From: Nonomuraea turcica
GTDB lineage: Bacteria > Actinomycetota > Actinomycetes > Streptosporangiales > Streptosporangiaceae
Direction of reading: 5' to 3'
DNA: 54,117 bases
Assembly (NCBI RefSeq): GCF_030718205.1
Contig: NZ_JAUZQF010000047.1
Span: 1-54,117 of the forward strand
Shown: piece after piece, positions 1 to 8,017 of the stretch
How positions within the stretch are numbered: position 1 is the stretch's first letter
How the letters are laid out: every line of letters begins with the position of its first letter
The notes under the pieces: generated by a model
Databases searched by the model: none
What the model was told of the DNA's origin: nothing
The model's input: the letters and a program-made list of their open reading frames with translations, nothing else
Program-made: the position numbers and the translations under genes

Positions 1-119
1 GGTTACGGCGGTTATGGCGGGAAGGAAACACCCGGTTACATTCCGAACCCGGAAGTTAAGCTTCCCCGCGCCGATGGTACTGCACTCGGGAGGGTGTGGG
101 AGAGTAGGTCACCGCCGGA
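1..119 (+). rRNA. rrf: 5S ribosomal RNA
   Basis: The first ~119 bases match the actinobacterial 5S rRNA consensus: the 5' GGTTACGGCGGTTATGGCGG arm, the conserved loop with ATTCCGAACCCGGAAG, the GCCGATGGTACTGCA segment and the closing GTCACCGCCGGAC that pairs with the 5' end. It is presumably the last gene of an rRNA operon whose 16S and 23S genes lie before the window. The extreme 5' base is uncertain because the window starts there. Confidence 0.95.
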
Positions 120-129
120 CAATCTTTAT

Positions 130-168
130 AGAAAGGGCCCCGACACATCATGTGTCGGGGCCCTTTCT
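130..168 (+). terminator. rRNA operon terminator hairpin
   Basis: A perfect 18-bp inverted repeat (130-147 with 151-168) with a 3-nt loop lies 11 bases past the 5S gene. The arm begins AGAAAGGGCCCC and returns GGGGCCCTTTCT, so the hairpin ends in a short T-rich tract. The stem strength and position make it the rRNA operon terminator. Confidence 0.9.
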
Positions 169-210
169 GCGTTGTGCGGGCGAGAGCGCGTTGCGGGAAG
201 ATGCTCGGGC

Positions 211-843
211 CTAGTGGGCGCTGAGCGTGGCGGCCGCGACCACGAGCAACATCGTGCCTGACACGGCCGAGATGCGACGGGCGGCCTTCGGTGTGCCGGT
301 CAGGGCGTGGCTCGCTCGTGCCGTGGCCACGGCGATCAGGCCGTACAGAACGGCGCAGTTCACCACGTGCAGCAGCCCGAGCGCGGTCAGTTGCACGGCC
401 AGCGGCACGCCCGTACCCGGTGAGATGAACTGCGGCATCAGCGACAGATAGAGCAGCAGCCCCTTCGGGTTGAGCAGGGCCGTCAACATGCTCTGCCGCA
501 ACACCGCACCGGTCGGTTGCTCCGGGGCGGGGCCGACGCCGGGCCGCCCCGCCGCCTGGCGCAGCGACATGAGGGTCCGGACGGCGAGGAAGATCAGGTA
601 TGCCGCGCCGGCGTAGCGCATCACGGGCAAGGCGGCGGGTACGGCGCGCAACGTGGCCGCCAGCCCGGCCGCGGCCAGCACGGTGTGCATCGCGTAGCCA
701 CAGCAGATGCCGGCCACCGCCGTCAGTCCGGTGCGCCGGCCTTGCCCGAGAGAGCGGGCCATCACGTACAACATGTCCGGGCCCGGCGTGAAGATCAGCA
801 GCACGTCCATGCCCAGGAAGAGCAGCAGCAAACGGGGATCCAC
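211..843 (-). CDS. LysE/RhtB family amino-acid exporter
   Basis: A 210-residue integral membrane protein of the LysE/RhtB superfamily, which exports amino acids or derivatives by proton antiport. The N-terminal family signature is visible (TPGPDMLYVMARSLGQGRR), followed by alternating hydrophobic segments and the mid-protein LLNPKGLLLYLSLMPQF motif typical of the second repeat. I chose GTG at 843 because GGGAGG sits 8 nt upstream; a longer frame to 894 has no ribosome site. It is divergent from an Lrp-type regulator at 929, the usual arrangement for an amino-acid-responsive exporter. The substrate cannot be read from sequence. Confidence 0.85.
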   Translation of the reverse strand: MDPRLLLLFLGMDVLLIFTPGPDMLYVMARSLGQGRRTGLTAVAGICCGYAMHTVLAAAGLAATLRAVPAALPVMRYAGAAYLIFLAVRTLMSLRQAAGRPGVGPAPEQPTGAVLRQSMLTALLNPKGLLLYLSLMPQFISPGTGVPLAVQLTALGLLHVVNCAVLYGLIAVATARASHALTGTPKAARRISAVSGTMLLVVAAATLSAH

Positions 844-928
844 GAGGTCCACCTCCCTGTGACCTTTGTGACGGTAGCCCAGAAGGGTTGGCACCCGATG
901 GTGGATCCATGCTGCTGAGAGACTCGGA

Positions 929-1405
929 GTGGCAGAATATTGCGCTGTGGACCGGATTGATCGCAGGATACTTCAGGAGCTGCAGCAGGACGGGCGGCTC
1001 AGCAACACGGAGTTGGCCGACCGGGTGGGGCTCACGCCCTCGCCGTGCCTGCGCCGCGTGAGCCGGCTCGAGGAGTCCGGCGTCATCCGCGGCTACCGGG
1101 CGCTGCTGAACGGGGCCGCGGTGGGGCGGGGATTCGAGGCGTTCGTGACGGTGGTCATGAGGTATGAAGATCATGACACGGTGGCCGAGTTCGAGCGTCA
1201 GGTGGCCGGCCTGCCGGAGGTTGTGGAGGCGCATCGGCTGTTCGGCGACCCCGACTTCCTGCTGCGCGTGGCCGTGGCTGACCTGGCCGCCTACGAGCGG
1301 TTCTACTCCGAGACCCTCTCCGGGCTGCCGGGCGTGGCGCAGGTGACCTCACATGTGGCGATGAAGGCGATCAAGCCGGACATAGGGCTGCCGGTAGCCC
1401 CGTGA
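929..1405 (+). CDS. Lrp/AsnC family transcriptional regulator
   Basis: A 158-residue regulator with the N-terminal AsnC-type helix-turn-helix (DRIDRRILQELQQDGRLSNT, then ELADRVGLTPSPCLRRVSRL) and a C-terminal RAM/AsnC ligand-binding domain (FEAFVTVVM through VTSHVAMK). Such proteins sense amino acids and control neighbouring transport genes. The divergent LysE exporter 85 bp away is the obvious target (inference). The start is uncertain: GTG 929 or GTG 947 both precede the conserved DRIDRRIL segment and neither has a strong ribosome site. Confidence 0.88.
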   Translation: MAEYCAVDRIDRRILQELQQDGRLSNTELADRVGLTPSPCLRRVSRLEESGVIRGYRALLNGAAVGRGFEAFVTVVMRYEDHDTVAEFERQVAGLPEVVEAHRLFGDPDFLLRVAVADLAAYERFYSETLSGLPGVAQVTSHVAMKAIKPDIGLPVAP

Positions 1406-1461
1406 GCGGGGCCGCAAGGAGTGCGCTCCGCACGTGGGACTGCCGATAACTCCGTGAGCGG

Positions 1462-1499
1462 GGTACGGGGCCCGCGGACGTTCACACGGGCCCCGTACC
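1462..1499. terminator. bidirectional terminator between convergent genes
   Basis: A 13-bp perfect inverted repeat (GGTACGGGGCCCG at 1462-1474, complement at 1487-1499) with a 12-nt loop lies between the ends of the Lrp gene and the phosphodiester glycosidase gene. There is no T-run, common for actinobacterial terminators. Confidence 0.75.
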
Positions 1500-1529
1500 A
1501 CCGTGCTCGAGCGAGCTAGTGGATCAGGA

Positions 1530-3008
1530 TTATTGCGGCAAGACCAGCAGCGCGTCGCCCACGGCGCGCTCCGCCCCGTCCGACGGCCGGTTGACCAGCT
1601 TGTTGCCGACGACCATCGCCGTCGACCCGCCCCCGTCCAGGTTGATGGCCTGCCGCGCGCCCAGCCACCGCATGAACTGAGCCGCCTCGTGGAAGTTCGC
1701 CCCCACGGTGACCCCGGGCTGGCGGCCGTCGATGGTGGCCAGGATCAGGCTGCCATTCCTGGTGACCCCGAGCAGGGTACGCGGGTGGCGGCGCAGGATC
1801 ATGTTCATGGAGTCGTGGCCGTCGAGCTTGGCGGTGATCTTCACCTGGCCATTCCTGACGAGGCCGACGCCACCCGCGACCACGTGCAGGTCCGGGGTCA
1901 GCTCGAGGGCCTTCTTGGTACGCAGGTCCACGACCTTGGTGTCGACCTTGACCGTCCAGTCCTGCCAGGCGTGCTGATTGAGCCATTCGCCGGCCACGCC
2001 GTTGCCGTGCAGCACCCGCGTGCCCTTGGCCACCGCCGCGCCCGAGACCCGCACGCCGATGACCTTGCCGTTGGCGTCCATGACGACGTCGGTCCCGCCG
2101 GCGGGCGTGTTGGCTCCGTACTCCTCCGTGTACAGCACCAGCTCGTCCACCGCGGCGGCCCGGTTGATGCCGCCGATGACCGACCGCTCGCCGTCCTGAG
2201 AGATCGCCGTGACCCTCGTCTCCAGCTCGGTGATCTTGGCGGTGCGGCCCTTGAGCACCACGGCCGAACGGCCGGGCACGGCCTCGCTCAGCAGCCGGCC
2301 GCCCACCACGGAGGCACCGAGGGGCTCGCCGCGCAGTTCCTTGGCGGTGTGGATGTTGAAGAAGCCGCCGTTGACCCCGACCACGGCCTTGGCGGCCTTG
2401 GTCATGGACGAGACGGTCTCCCGCTTGGCGACGCTGGTGCCGAGCGAGGCGGCGTACGAGCCGCGGAAGGTCGCGGCGTCGATCATGACGACCTTGACGT
2501 TCCACGGGCCGGTGGTCTTGAATCCGTCGTCGCCGAGGTAGTCGACCTTGACCTTCAGCCCCGCGTCGGCGAACTTCTTGGCCGCCTTCTCGGCCTTCTT
2601 CTTGTCCTTGAGCGGCCAGAGGCCGACCCGGACCATGTACTCGGTCTTGGCGGGCGAGTCGGCCACGGCGGGCCGGACGATCTCCTGCAGGCTGGGGGTC
2701 TCCCCGATGGCCTCCACCTCGGCGACCTTGGTCTCGGCGTTCGGGAGCGTGCCCGAGTCGCGGCCGTCCGGCATCAGCACGGTCAGGGTGTAGCCGTCGG
2801 TCGAGGTGCCGGCCTTCACGTCGTAGAGGTCGATCCCCTGCGTCACGGCGGTCATGGTCTTGGTCGGCACGGGCCTGGCGCCCAGCGGGAACCTGGCCGA
2901 CGGGAACTTCACCGACACCTGCTCCGCCGCGACCGACGCGGCAGGCAGGGTGGTGACAGTGATCGCCGCGGCTATGGCCAGGCCGCCGGCGATGGTGCGT
3001 CGAGACAT
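1530..3008 (-). CDS. Secreted phosphodiester glycosidase family protein with SPOR-like domain
   Basis: A 492-residue exported protein. Residues 1-28 form a Sec signal peptide (MSRRTIAGGLAIAAAITVTT, cleavage near ASVAA). Around residues 120-165 a SPOR-like segment is visible (YMVRVGLWPLKDKKKAEKAA). The C-terminal half is the NAGPA/phosphodiester glycosidase domain (DUF2233), with VGVNGGFFN near the middle and the hallmark INLDGGGSTAMVV near the end. Family members hydrolyse sugar-phosphodiester (uncovering-enzyme type) linkages; the natural substrate here is unknown but should be outside the cell, plausibly wall polymer. CTGGAGAG precedes the ATG at good spacing. Confidence 0.85.
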   Translation of the reverse strand: MSRRTIAGGLAIAAAITVTTLPAASVAAEQVSVKFPSARFPLGARPVPTKTMTAVTQGIDLYDVKAGTSTDGYTLTVLMPDGRDSGTLPNAETKVAEVEAIGETPSLQEIVRPAVADSPAKTEYMVRVGLWPLKDKKKAEKAAKKFADAGLKVKVDYLGDDGFKTTGPWNVKVVMIDAATFRGSYAASLGTSVAKRETVSSMTKAAKAVVGVNGGFFNIHTAKELRGEPLGASVVGGRLLSEAVPGRSAVVLKGRTAKITELETRVTAISQDGERSVIGGINRAAAVDELVLYTEEYGANTPAGGTDVVMDANGKVIGVRVSGAAVAKGTRVLHGNGVAGEWLNQHAWQDWTVKVDTKVVDLRTKKALELTPDLHVVAGGVGLVRNGQVKITAKLDGHDSMNMILRRHPRTLLGVTRNGSLILATIDGRQPGVTVGANFHEAAQFMRWLGARQAINLDGGGSTAMVVGNKLVNRPSDGAERAVGDALLVLPQ

Positions 3009-3122
3009 GAACTCTCCAGAGGGCAGTAAAGGGACCGCACCATAGTGGCGAGATCATGGTCGCCGGGGCAGGCGAACACGCTAAACAAATGCAGGGGTTA
3101 CGGAATTGACATCACTTGTGGA

Positions 3123-3134
3123 TACAATTTGTGT
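3123..3134 (+). promoter_or_regulatory. Putative promoter of the Trp leader transcript
   Basis: A TACAAT -10-like hexamer (3123-3128) ends 6 nt before the ATG of the Trp-rich leader peptide, which would place the transcription start on that ATG. A TTGACA occurs at 3106-3111 but only 11 nt upstream of this hexamer, so the -35 assignment is unresolved. Confidence 0.45.
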
Positions 3135-3179
3135 ATGACACGCATCTGCATGTGGTGGCGGCCGATAGACGGCCGCTGA
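3135..3179 (+). CDS. Trp-codon leader peptide of trpS attenuator
   Basis: A 14-codon open frame, MTRICMWWRPIDGR then TGA, carries two adjacent Trp codons (3153-3158). It is followed by overlapping hairpin segments and the trpS gene. A tandem-Trp mini-ORF ahead of a tryptophanyl-tRNA synthetase is the arrangement of ribosome-mediated attenuation: uncharged tRNA-Trp stalls the ribosome on the WW codons. No Shine-Dalgarno is seen, so translation is probably leaderless (inference). Such control is known for the auxiliary, indolmycin-resistant TrpRS of Streptomyces coelicolor. Confidence 0.78.
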   Translation: MTRICMWWRPIDGR

Positions 3180-3212
3180 TTTCGCATGCGTGGGCCGTCT
3201 CCGGGACGGCCC
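3158..3212 (+). promoter_or_regulatory. Trp attenuator: mutually exclusive hairpins 1:2, 2:3 and 3:4
   Basis: Four segments can be read. Segment 1 GCGGCC (3158-3163), touching the second Trp codon, pairs with segment 2 GGCCGC (3171-3176). Segment 2 as GACGGCC (3168-3174) can pair instead with GGCCGTC in segment 3 (3193-3199). Segment 3 GGGCCGTC (3192-3199) pairs perfectly with segment 4 GACGGCCC (3205-3212), 8 bp with a 5-nt loop: the terminator. A ribosome stalled on the Trp codons masks segment 1 and favours 2:3; a ribosome reaching the TGA at 3177 covers segment 2 and favours 3:4. No T-run follows the terminator stem, so termination needs experimental support. Confidence 0.75.
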
Positions 3213-3271
3213 TTCGGATATGTGTGCGGGTCCTCTCCGAGACGGCATCGACCTCAAAGGAGAAGACCCTC

Positions 3272-4234
3272 ATGAACGACGTGGTGCTCACGGGCGATCG
3301 CCCGACCGGCCGGCTGCATCTGGGCCACTACTTCGGCTCACTGGCCAACCGGGTGAAATTGCAGCACGCCTACCCGATGTACGTCCTGGTCGCCGACTAC
3401 CAGGTGATCACCGATCGTGACCTGCCCGGCCAGATCCAACGCAACATCACCGATCTACTGCTCGACTACCTGGCCGTCGGGCTGGACCCGGCCAAGGTGA
3501 CGATCTTCCAGCACAGCGCGATCCCGGAGCTCAACCAGCTGCTGCTGCCGTTCCTGAGCCTGGTGTCGGTGGCCGAGTTGCGCCGCAACCCCACGGTGAA
3601 GGACGAGATCGCGCACAGCTCGCAGCAGGCGGTCAGCGGCCTGATGTTCACCTATCCGGTGCATCAGGCGGCCGACATCCTGTTCTGCAAGGGCACGCTC
3701 GTGCCCGTGGGCAAGGACCAGCTGCCGCACGTCGAGGTGACGCGGCTGGTGGCGCGGCGCTTCAACGAGCGCTATGCCGAGGTGTTCCCGCTGCCGGAGG
3801 CGATGCTGGGCGAGCGGCCGCTGCTCCATGGGCTCGACGGAGGCAAGATGAGCAAGAGCCGCGGCAACGCGATCGACCTGGCGGCCACCGAGGACGAGAC
3901 GGCCGCGCTGATCCGTAAGGCGCGCACCGACTCCGACCGGCTGATCACCTACGACGAGACGCACCGCCCCGAGGTGGCGAACCTTCTCACGCTGGCGGGC
4001 CTCTGCCTGGACCGCCCGCCGCAGGACATCGCCGACGAGATCGGGTCCGGCGGCGCCGCCGCGCTCAAGCGCCTGGTCACCGAGGCGGTCAACGAGTTCC
4101 TGCGGCCGATCAGGCGACGCCGTGGCGAGCACACCGAGGCCGACGTCAGGCAGATCCTGGCCGTGGGCAACGAGCGTGCGCGCGAACGCGCGATCCGTAC
4201 CCTCGACGAGGTCAGGGGGGCTATGGGCTTTTGA
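3272..4234 (+). CDS. trpS: Tryptophanyl-tRNA synthetase, auxiliary type
   Basis: A 320-residue class I aminoacyl-tRNA synthetase charging tRNA-Trp. The HIGH-type motif is HLGHYFGSL (residues ~16-24) within TGDRPTGRLHLGHY, and KMSKSRGN is near residue 192. Length fits bacterial TrpRS (~330). ATG 3272 is preceded by AAAGGAGA; the frame is open to 3116 but that extension overlaps the attenuator and is not credible. An upstream attenuator suggests induction by Trp starvation or TrpRS inhibitors, as for the second TrpRS of Streptomyces. A housekeeping trpS is expected elsewhere; that is inference. Whether this enzyme resists indolmycin cannot be decided by eye. Confidence 0.92.
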   Translation: MNDVVLTGDRPTGRLHLGHYFGSLANRVKLQHAYPMYVLVADYQVITDRDLPGQIQRNITDLLLDYLAVGLDPAKVTIFQHSAIPELNQLLLPFLSLVSVAELRRNPTVKDEIAHSSQQAVSGLMFTYPVHQAADILFCKGTLVPVGKDQLPHVEVTRLVARRFNERYAEVFPLPEAMLGERPLLHGLDGGKMSKSRGNAIDLAATEDETAALIRKARTDSDRLITYDETHRPEVANLLTLAGLCLDRPPQDIADEIGSGGAAALKRLVTEAVNEFLRPIRRRRGEHTEADVRQILAVGNERARERAIRTLDEVRGAMGF

Positions 4235-4299
4235 CGTCGGCGGCACCCTGCCGCCGGCCGCGACCCGGTAGTTCAGGTCCAGGAGGTCGAGCACGGGGC

Positions 4300-4683
4300 C
4301 TAACGCGTTTGATAGACCTTGCGCAGCGTCTCGTGCACGATCCACGTGGTCCTGGCGCCCTCGGCCAGCAAGCACACGTCTCCAGGGTTGACCTCGATCG
4401 TGGTGCCGCCCTCGACGGCGATCGTGGCACGGCCGGACAGCACCACGAAGATCTCGTCCCGCTCCACGTCCGTGACGACGCCCGGGGTGATCTCCCAGAT
4501 GCCCCGGCCTCCACCGAGCTCCAGAGACGACGTGGCGGGATCGCCCGCGACGATCTGCTCGGGATCGAGCTCGTCCGGGGTCAGCCGCACGTCATGGACA
4601 GGCACGGAGAACGCACCGGCGGTGGCGAGCATGCGGCCGAGGTCGGCCAGGTCCGGCATCAACACGTCAGACATATCGCCCAT
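4300..4683 (-). CDS. Cupin-domain protein (small)
   Basis: A 127-residue single-domain cupin of the RmlC fold. The C-terminal two thirds hold a beta-barrel pattern with DEIFVVLSGRATIAVEGG followed by VNPGDVCLLAEGARTTWIVHE. Canonical metal-binding histidines of cupin motif 1 are not obvious, so it may be a binding or sensor protein rather than a metalloenzyme. Starts at 4683 or 4674 are both possible. It begins 18 nt after the PucR gene stop, so it is probably co-transcribed with that regulator. No specific function can be assigned. Confidence 0.75.
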   Translation of the reverse strand: MGDMSDVLMPDLADLGRMLATAGAFSVPVHDVRLTPDELDPEQIVAGDPATSSLELGGGRGIWEITPGVVTDVERDEIFVVLSGRATIAVEGGTTIEVNPGDVCLLAEGARTTWIVHETLRKVYQTR

Positions 4684-4701
4684 TCCAACACATCTGCGCG
4701 G

Positions 4702-6318
4702 TCAACGGCTCTCCCGGCGGAAGGACTCCAGTGCCAGCAGGGCCACATGGAGCGACAGGCACGACTCGACGTCGTCGAGGTCGGTGTCGAGAATGCGCTC
4801 GAGGCGGCGCAGGCGATCGTAGAAGGCGGGCCTGGACAAATGAGCCTTCTGCGCGGCCACGGCCTTGTTGCGGCCCGCGTCCAGATAGATGCGCAGGATC
4901 CGGGTGAGGTCGCCCCCCCGCTGCGCGTCGTGGGCCAGCAGCGGTCCCAGCTCCCGCTCGGCGAACGTCTGCAGCCGCGCGTCGTCGCGCAATAGGTGCA
5001 GCAGGCCGCGTAGGCGCAGGTCGGGCAGCCGGTAGAAGGCCCGGCCGTCCGGCTGGCGGACCGCCACGTCCGCCACCTGCTCGGCCTCGAGGAAGCTGCG
5101 GCGTACGTCCCTGATCGACTCCACCACCGAGCCGGCCGCCAGCACGAACGCCGATCCTGGCCGCCACAACATGCGCAGCCGCTCGGCCAGCGCCGTCAGG
5201 GCGGCCTCGGCCTGCGTTCGCGGCGGCAGTGGCAGTAACACCCCCACACGTTCCTGATCGAGCGCCCCCACCAGGGCGGGCAGGCGGGCGTCACGACAGG
5301 CGCCGGCGGTGGCCTCGGCCAGCTCGCCCAGCTGCGCCTGGCCGTCCAGGGCCTGGTCGGCGAGGTCGGTCGGCCTGATGACCACGCTGACCAGCTTGCG
5401 TCCCGTCAGCGGTACGCCGACCGCGCGGGCGCGCGCGGCGGCCTCGTCGGGGTCGGAGTAGGCGTGGGTCAGGATGCCGGTGATGATCGTGCCGTGGGCC
5501 TGGCGCTCCAGCGACTCCTGATGGCGTTCCAGCAGCCGGCCCAGGGCGAGTGTGGTGGCGGCCCGCTCGGCCAGCACCAGGTCGCGCGGCGACGGCGCCG
5601 CGTCGCAGATCAGGATCAGCCTGCCCCAGTCCTGCCCACGGGCCCCGACCGTGGTGACCAGCCAGCCGGAGGCCGGGTCGTACGCGGTGCGCTCGACCGG
5701 GGCCACCGCCCGCGACCTGGTCTCCCATCCGGCCAGCAGAGTGCCCGCGTCGCGCCCCGCGGACTCGCAGGCCAGCACCTGGTGCGCGAGGTTCTCCAGC
5801 AGCACCGGACGGTTCGACAGCCGGGCCACCTGGGCGAGCACCTCGGTCGGCGAGGCGCCCTCGACCGACAGCTCGGTGAAGACCTCGTGGAGCTGCTCGG
5901 AGGCCCGCAGCTCCTCCAGCTGGATGTCGATGATCCGGGCGTGCACGGACTCGGTGATCTGCACGAACGGGGTTTCCCTGGTCAGCACGATGACCGGCAG
6001 CCCGTGTTCCTCGGCCGACTTGACCACCGCGCGCGGCAGCTCCCGTACGAACCTGCGGCCCAGCTCCACGATCAGGCCCGACGCGCCCACCGCGGACAGC
6101 GCGCCGATGTAGTCGGCGAGCTTCTCCGGGTCCTCGGGAAGCGCGACACCCGTGGTGAGCACCAGCTCGCCGCCGCGCAGCAGGCTGGCGATGTCGGCGA
6201 TCTCGCCGACGTGCACCCATCGCACCTTCGTGTCCAGCCGGTCCCCGCCCGCGACCACTCGCGGGCCGCCCCGGCGAACGGTCTCCAGGGCAAGGACGTC
6301 GGCAATGGTGGGCAGCAC
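4702..6318 (-). CDS. PucR family transcriptional regulator
   Basis: A 538-residue PucR-type activator. The N-terminal PucR sensor domain (purine-catabolism regulator-like) is residues ~1-125, with WVHVGEIADIASLLRGGELV and TTGVAL. A central GGDEF-like/CdaR segment follows, and the C-terminal HTH_30 domain carries LRIYLDAGRNKAVAAQKAHL and FYDRLRRLERILDTDLDD. PucR proteins control purine, amine and ketonucleotide nitrogen catabolism. GTG at 6318 lies 7 nt after a TAGGCT hexamer (6326-6331, minus strand), suggesting a leaderless message. The small cupin follows directly, the acyl-CoA synthetase precedes it. Confidence 0.9.
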   Translation of the reverse strand: MLPTIADVLALETVRRGGPRVVAGGDRLDTKVRWVHVGEIADIASLLRGGELVLTTGVALPEDPEKLADYIGALSAVGASGLIVELGRRFVRELPRAVVKSAEEHGLPVIVLTRETPFVQITESVHARIIDIQLEELRASEQLHEVFTELSVEGASPTEVLAQVARLSNRPVLLENLAHQVLACESAGRDAGTLLAGWETRSRAVAPVERTAYDPASGWLVTTVGARGQDWGRLILICDAAPSPRDLVLAERAATTLALGRLLERHQESLERQAHGTIITGILTHAYSDPDEAAARARAVGVPLTGRKLVSVVIRPTDLADQALDGQAQLGELAEATAGACRDARLPALVGALDQERVGVLLPLPPRTQAEAALTALAERLRMLWRPGSAFVLAAGSVVESIRDVRRSFLEAEQVADVAVRQPDGRAFYRLPDLRLRGLLHLLRDDARLQTFAERELGPLLAHDAQRGGDLTRILRIYLDAGRNKAVAAQKAHLSRPAFYDRLRRLERILDTDLDDVESCLSLHVALLALESFRRESR

Positions 6319-6375
6319 GGGGCAGAGCCTAGCCGATCAATCTGTAAGAACGGCTATGCAGACATTTACGCTGTG

Positions 6376-8004
6376 TCAGGAATTAAGATCTTCTTCGCGG
6401 TACTCCTGCCGGGGCTCCCGCACCCGAAGCTCGACCCGGCGGATCTTGCCAGAGATCGTCTTGGGCAGCTCGCCGAACTCCAGCCGCCGCACCCGCTTGT
6501 ACGGCGCCAGTTCCCGCCGGCAGTGCTCGAAGATCGACCGGGCGGTCTCCTCGTCGGCCTCGAACCCCGGCGCGAGCGTCACGTACGCCTTCGGCACCGC
6601 CAGCCGCACCGGGTCGGGGGCGGGCACCACGGCCGCCTCCGCGACGGCCGCGTGCTCCAGCAGCACGCTCTCCAGCTCGAACGGCGAGATGCGGTAGTCG
6701 GAGGCCTTGAAGACGTCGTCGGTCCGGCCGACGTAGGTGATGTAGCCATCCTCGTCCCGGGTGGCGACATCACCGGTGTGGTAGTAACCGCCCCGCGTGG
6801 CTTCGCCCGATCCACCGACATATCCCGCCATGAGCCCCAGGGGGCGGCGCTCGTCCAGCGGCAGGCAGATCTCGCCGTCATCTCCCGGCTCACCGCTGAC
6901 CGGGTCGAGGAGCACCACGTCATAGCCGGGCAGTGGGCGTCCCATCGATCCGGATTTGACCGGCTCGTCGGGCGCGTTGCCGATTTGCGCGGTGGTCTCG
7001 GTCTGGCCGTAGCCGTCCCTGATCGTGATGCCCCACGCCGTGGCCACCTGGTCGATGATCTCCGGGTTGAGCGGCTCGCCGGCGGCCACCGCCGTACGCA
7101 GCGGCAGCTTCCAGGCCGCCAGGTCCTCCTGGATCAGCATCCGCCACACGGTCGGCGGCGCGCAGAACGTGGTGACCCGCTCGTCCCGCAGCACCTCCAG
7201 CAGCGCCGGCGCGGAGAAACGCTGGTAGTCGTGGACCAGCACGGTCGCCCCGGCGTTCCACGGCGCGAACACGTTGCTCCACGCGTGCTTGGCCCACCCC
7301 GGCGAGGACACGTTGAGATGCACGTCGCCGGGCCGCACCCCGATCCAGAACATGGTCGACAGGTGCCCGGCCGGGTAGGACGCGTGCGTGTGCTCGACCA
7401 GCTTGGGCTGGGACGTGGTGCCGGAGGTGAAGTAGAGCAGCAGTGTGTCGCCCGCCGACGTCGGCGCGTCGGGGGTGAAGTCCTCCTGCGCCTCGTACGC
7501 CTCGTGGTACGGCAGCCAGTTGTAGGCGTCCCCCACGGCGATCTTCGTGAACTCCCCGGCGCCGAACTTGCCCGCGTCGGCGGCGTTCGCGATCACATGC
7601 GAGACGCCGCCGCGCTCGATGCGTTCGACGAGGTCCTTGGCCGTCAGCAAGGTCGTGGCGGGGATGATGACCGCGCCGAGCTTCATCGCGGCCAGCAGCG
7701 CCTCCCACAGCTCGGCCTGGTTGCCCAGCATGAGCAGGATCCGGTCGCCCCGGCGCACCCCTTGCTCGTGCAGCCAATTGGCGACCTGGTTGGAGCGGGC
7801 CGACAGCTGGGCGAAGGTGTAGGCGGCCTGGCTCGACCCCACGATCTTCAGTGCGACGGCGTCGGGCGTCTCGGCGGCCAGGACCCCGTCGAACCAGTCG
7901 AGCGCCCAGTTGAACCGGGCGAACTCCGGCCAGTGGAAGTCGCGGCGCGCGGTGGCGGGGTCGCTGTGGAGGAGGAAGTCGCGGGCGGCACGGAAATCGT
8001 CCAT
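6376..8004 (-). CDS. Acyl-CoA synthetase (AMP-forming)
   Basis: A 542-residue adenylate-forming enzyme that activates a carboxylic acid with ATP and CoA, closest in organisation to medium-chain/benzoate-type ligases. Visible motifs: P-loop YFTSGTTSQPKLVEHTH, A5-type DGYGQTETT, YHTGDVATRDEDGYITYVGR with RTDDVFKASDYRISPFELES, and the C-terminal catalytic lysine in PKTISGKIRRVELR. I prefer ATG 8004 (AGGAT upstream) over 8040, since the extension overlaps the TetR gene. It starts 13 nt after the TetR stop, so it may be read with that gene. Substrate not predictable. Confidence 0.9.
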   Translation of the reverse strand: MDDFRAARDFLLHSDPATARRDFHWPEFARFNWALDWFDGVLAAETPDAVALKIVGSSQAAYTFAQLSARSNQVANWLHEQGVRRGDRILLMLGNQAELWEALLAAMKLGAVIIPATTLLTAKDLVERIERGGVSHVIANAADAGKFGAGEFTKIAVGDAYNWLPYHEAYEAQEDFTPDAPTSAGDTLLLYFTSGTTSQPKLVEHTHASYPAGHLSTMFWIGVRPGDVHLNVSSPGWAKHAWSNVFAPWNAGATVLVHDYQRFSAPALLEVLRDERVTTFCAPPTVWRMLIQEDLAAWKLPLRTAVAAGEPLNPEIIDQVATAWGITIRDGYGQTETTAQIGNAPDEPVKSGSMGRPLPGYDVVLLDPVSGEPGDDGEICLPLDERRPLGLMAGYVGGSGEATRGGYYHTGDVATRDEDGYITYVGRTDDVFKASDYRISPFELESVLLEHAAVAEAAVVPAPDPVRLAVPKAYVTLAPGFEADEETARSIFEHCRRELAPYKRVRRLEFGELPKTISGKIRRVELRVREPRQEYREEDLNS

Positions 8005-8017
8005 GTCCCGGATCCTG

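Noticed and set aside
170..210. tRNA gene after the 5S rRNA
   Set aside because: No cloverleaf with a TTC loop and acceptor stem is visible; the sequence is the tail of the terminator and the end of the LysE gene.
3116..3271. A longer N-terminus for trpS starting upstream of 3272
   Set aside because: The extension runs through the attenuator hairpins in another frame from the Trp leader and has no ribosome site; ATG 3272 has one and fits the family start.
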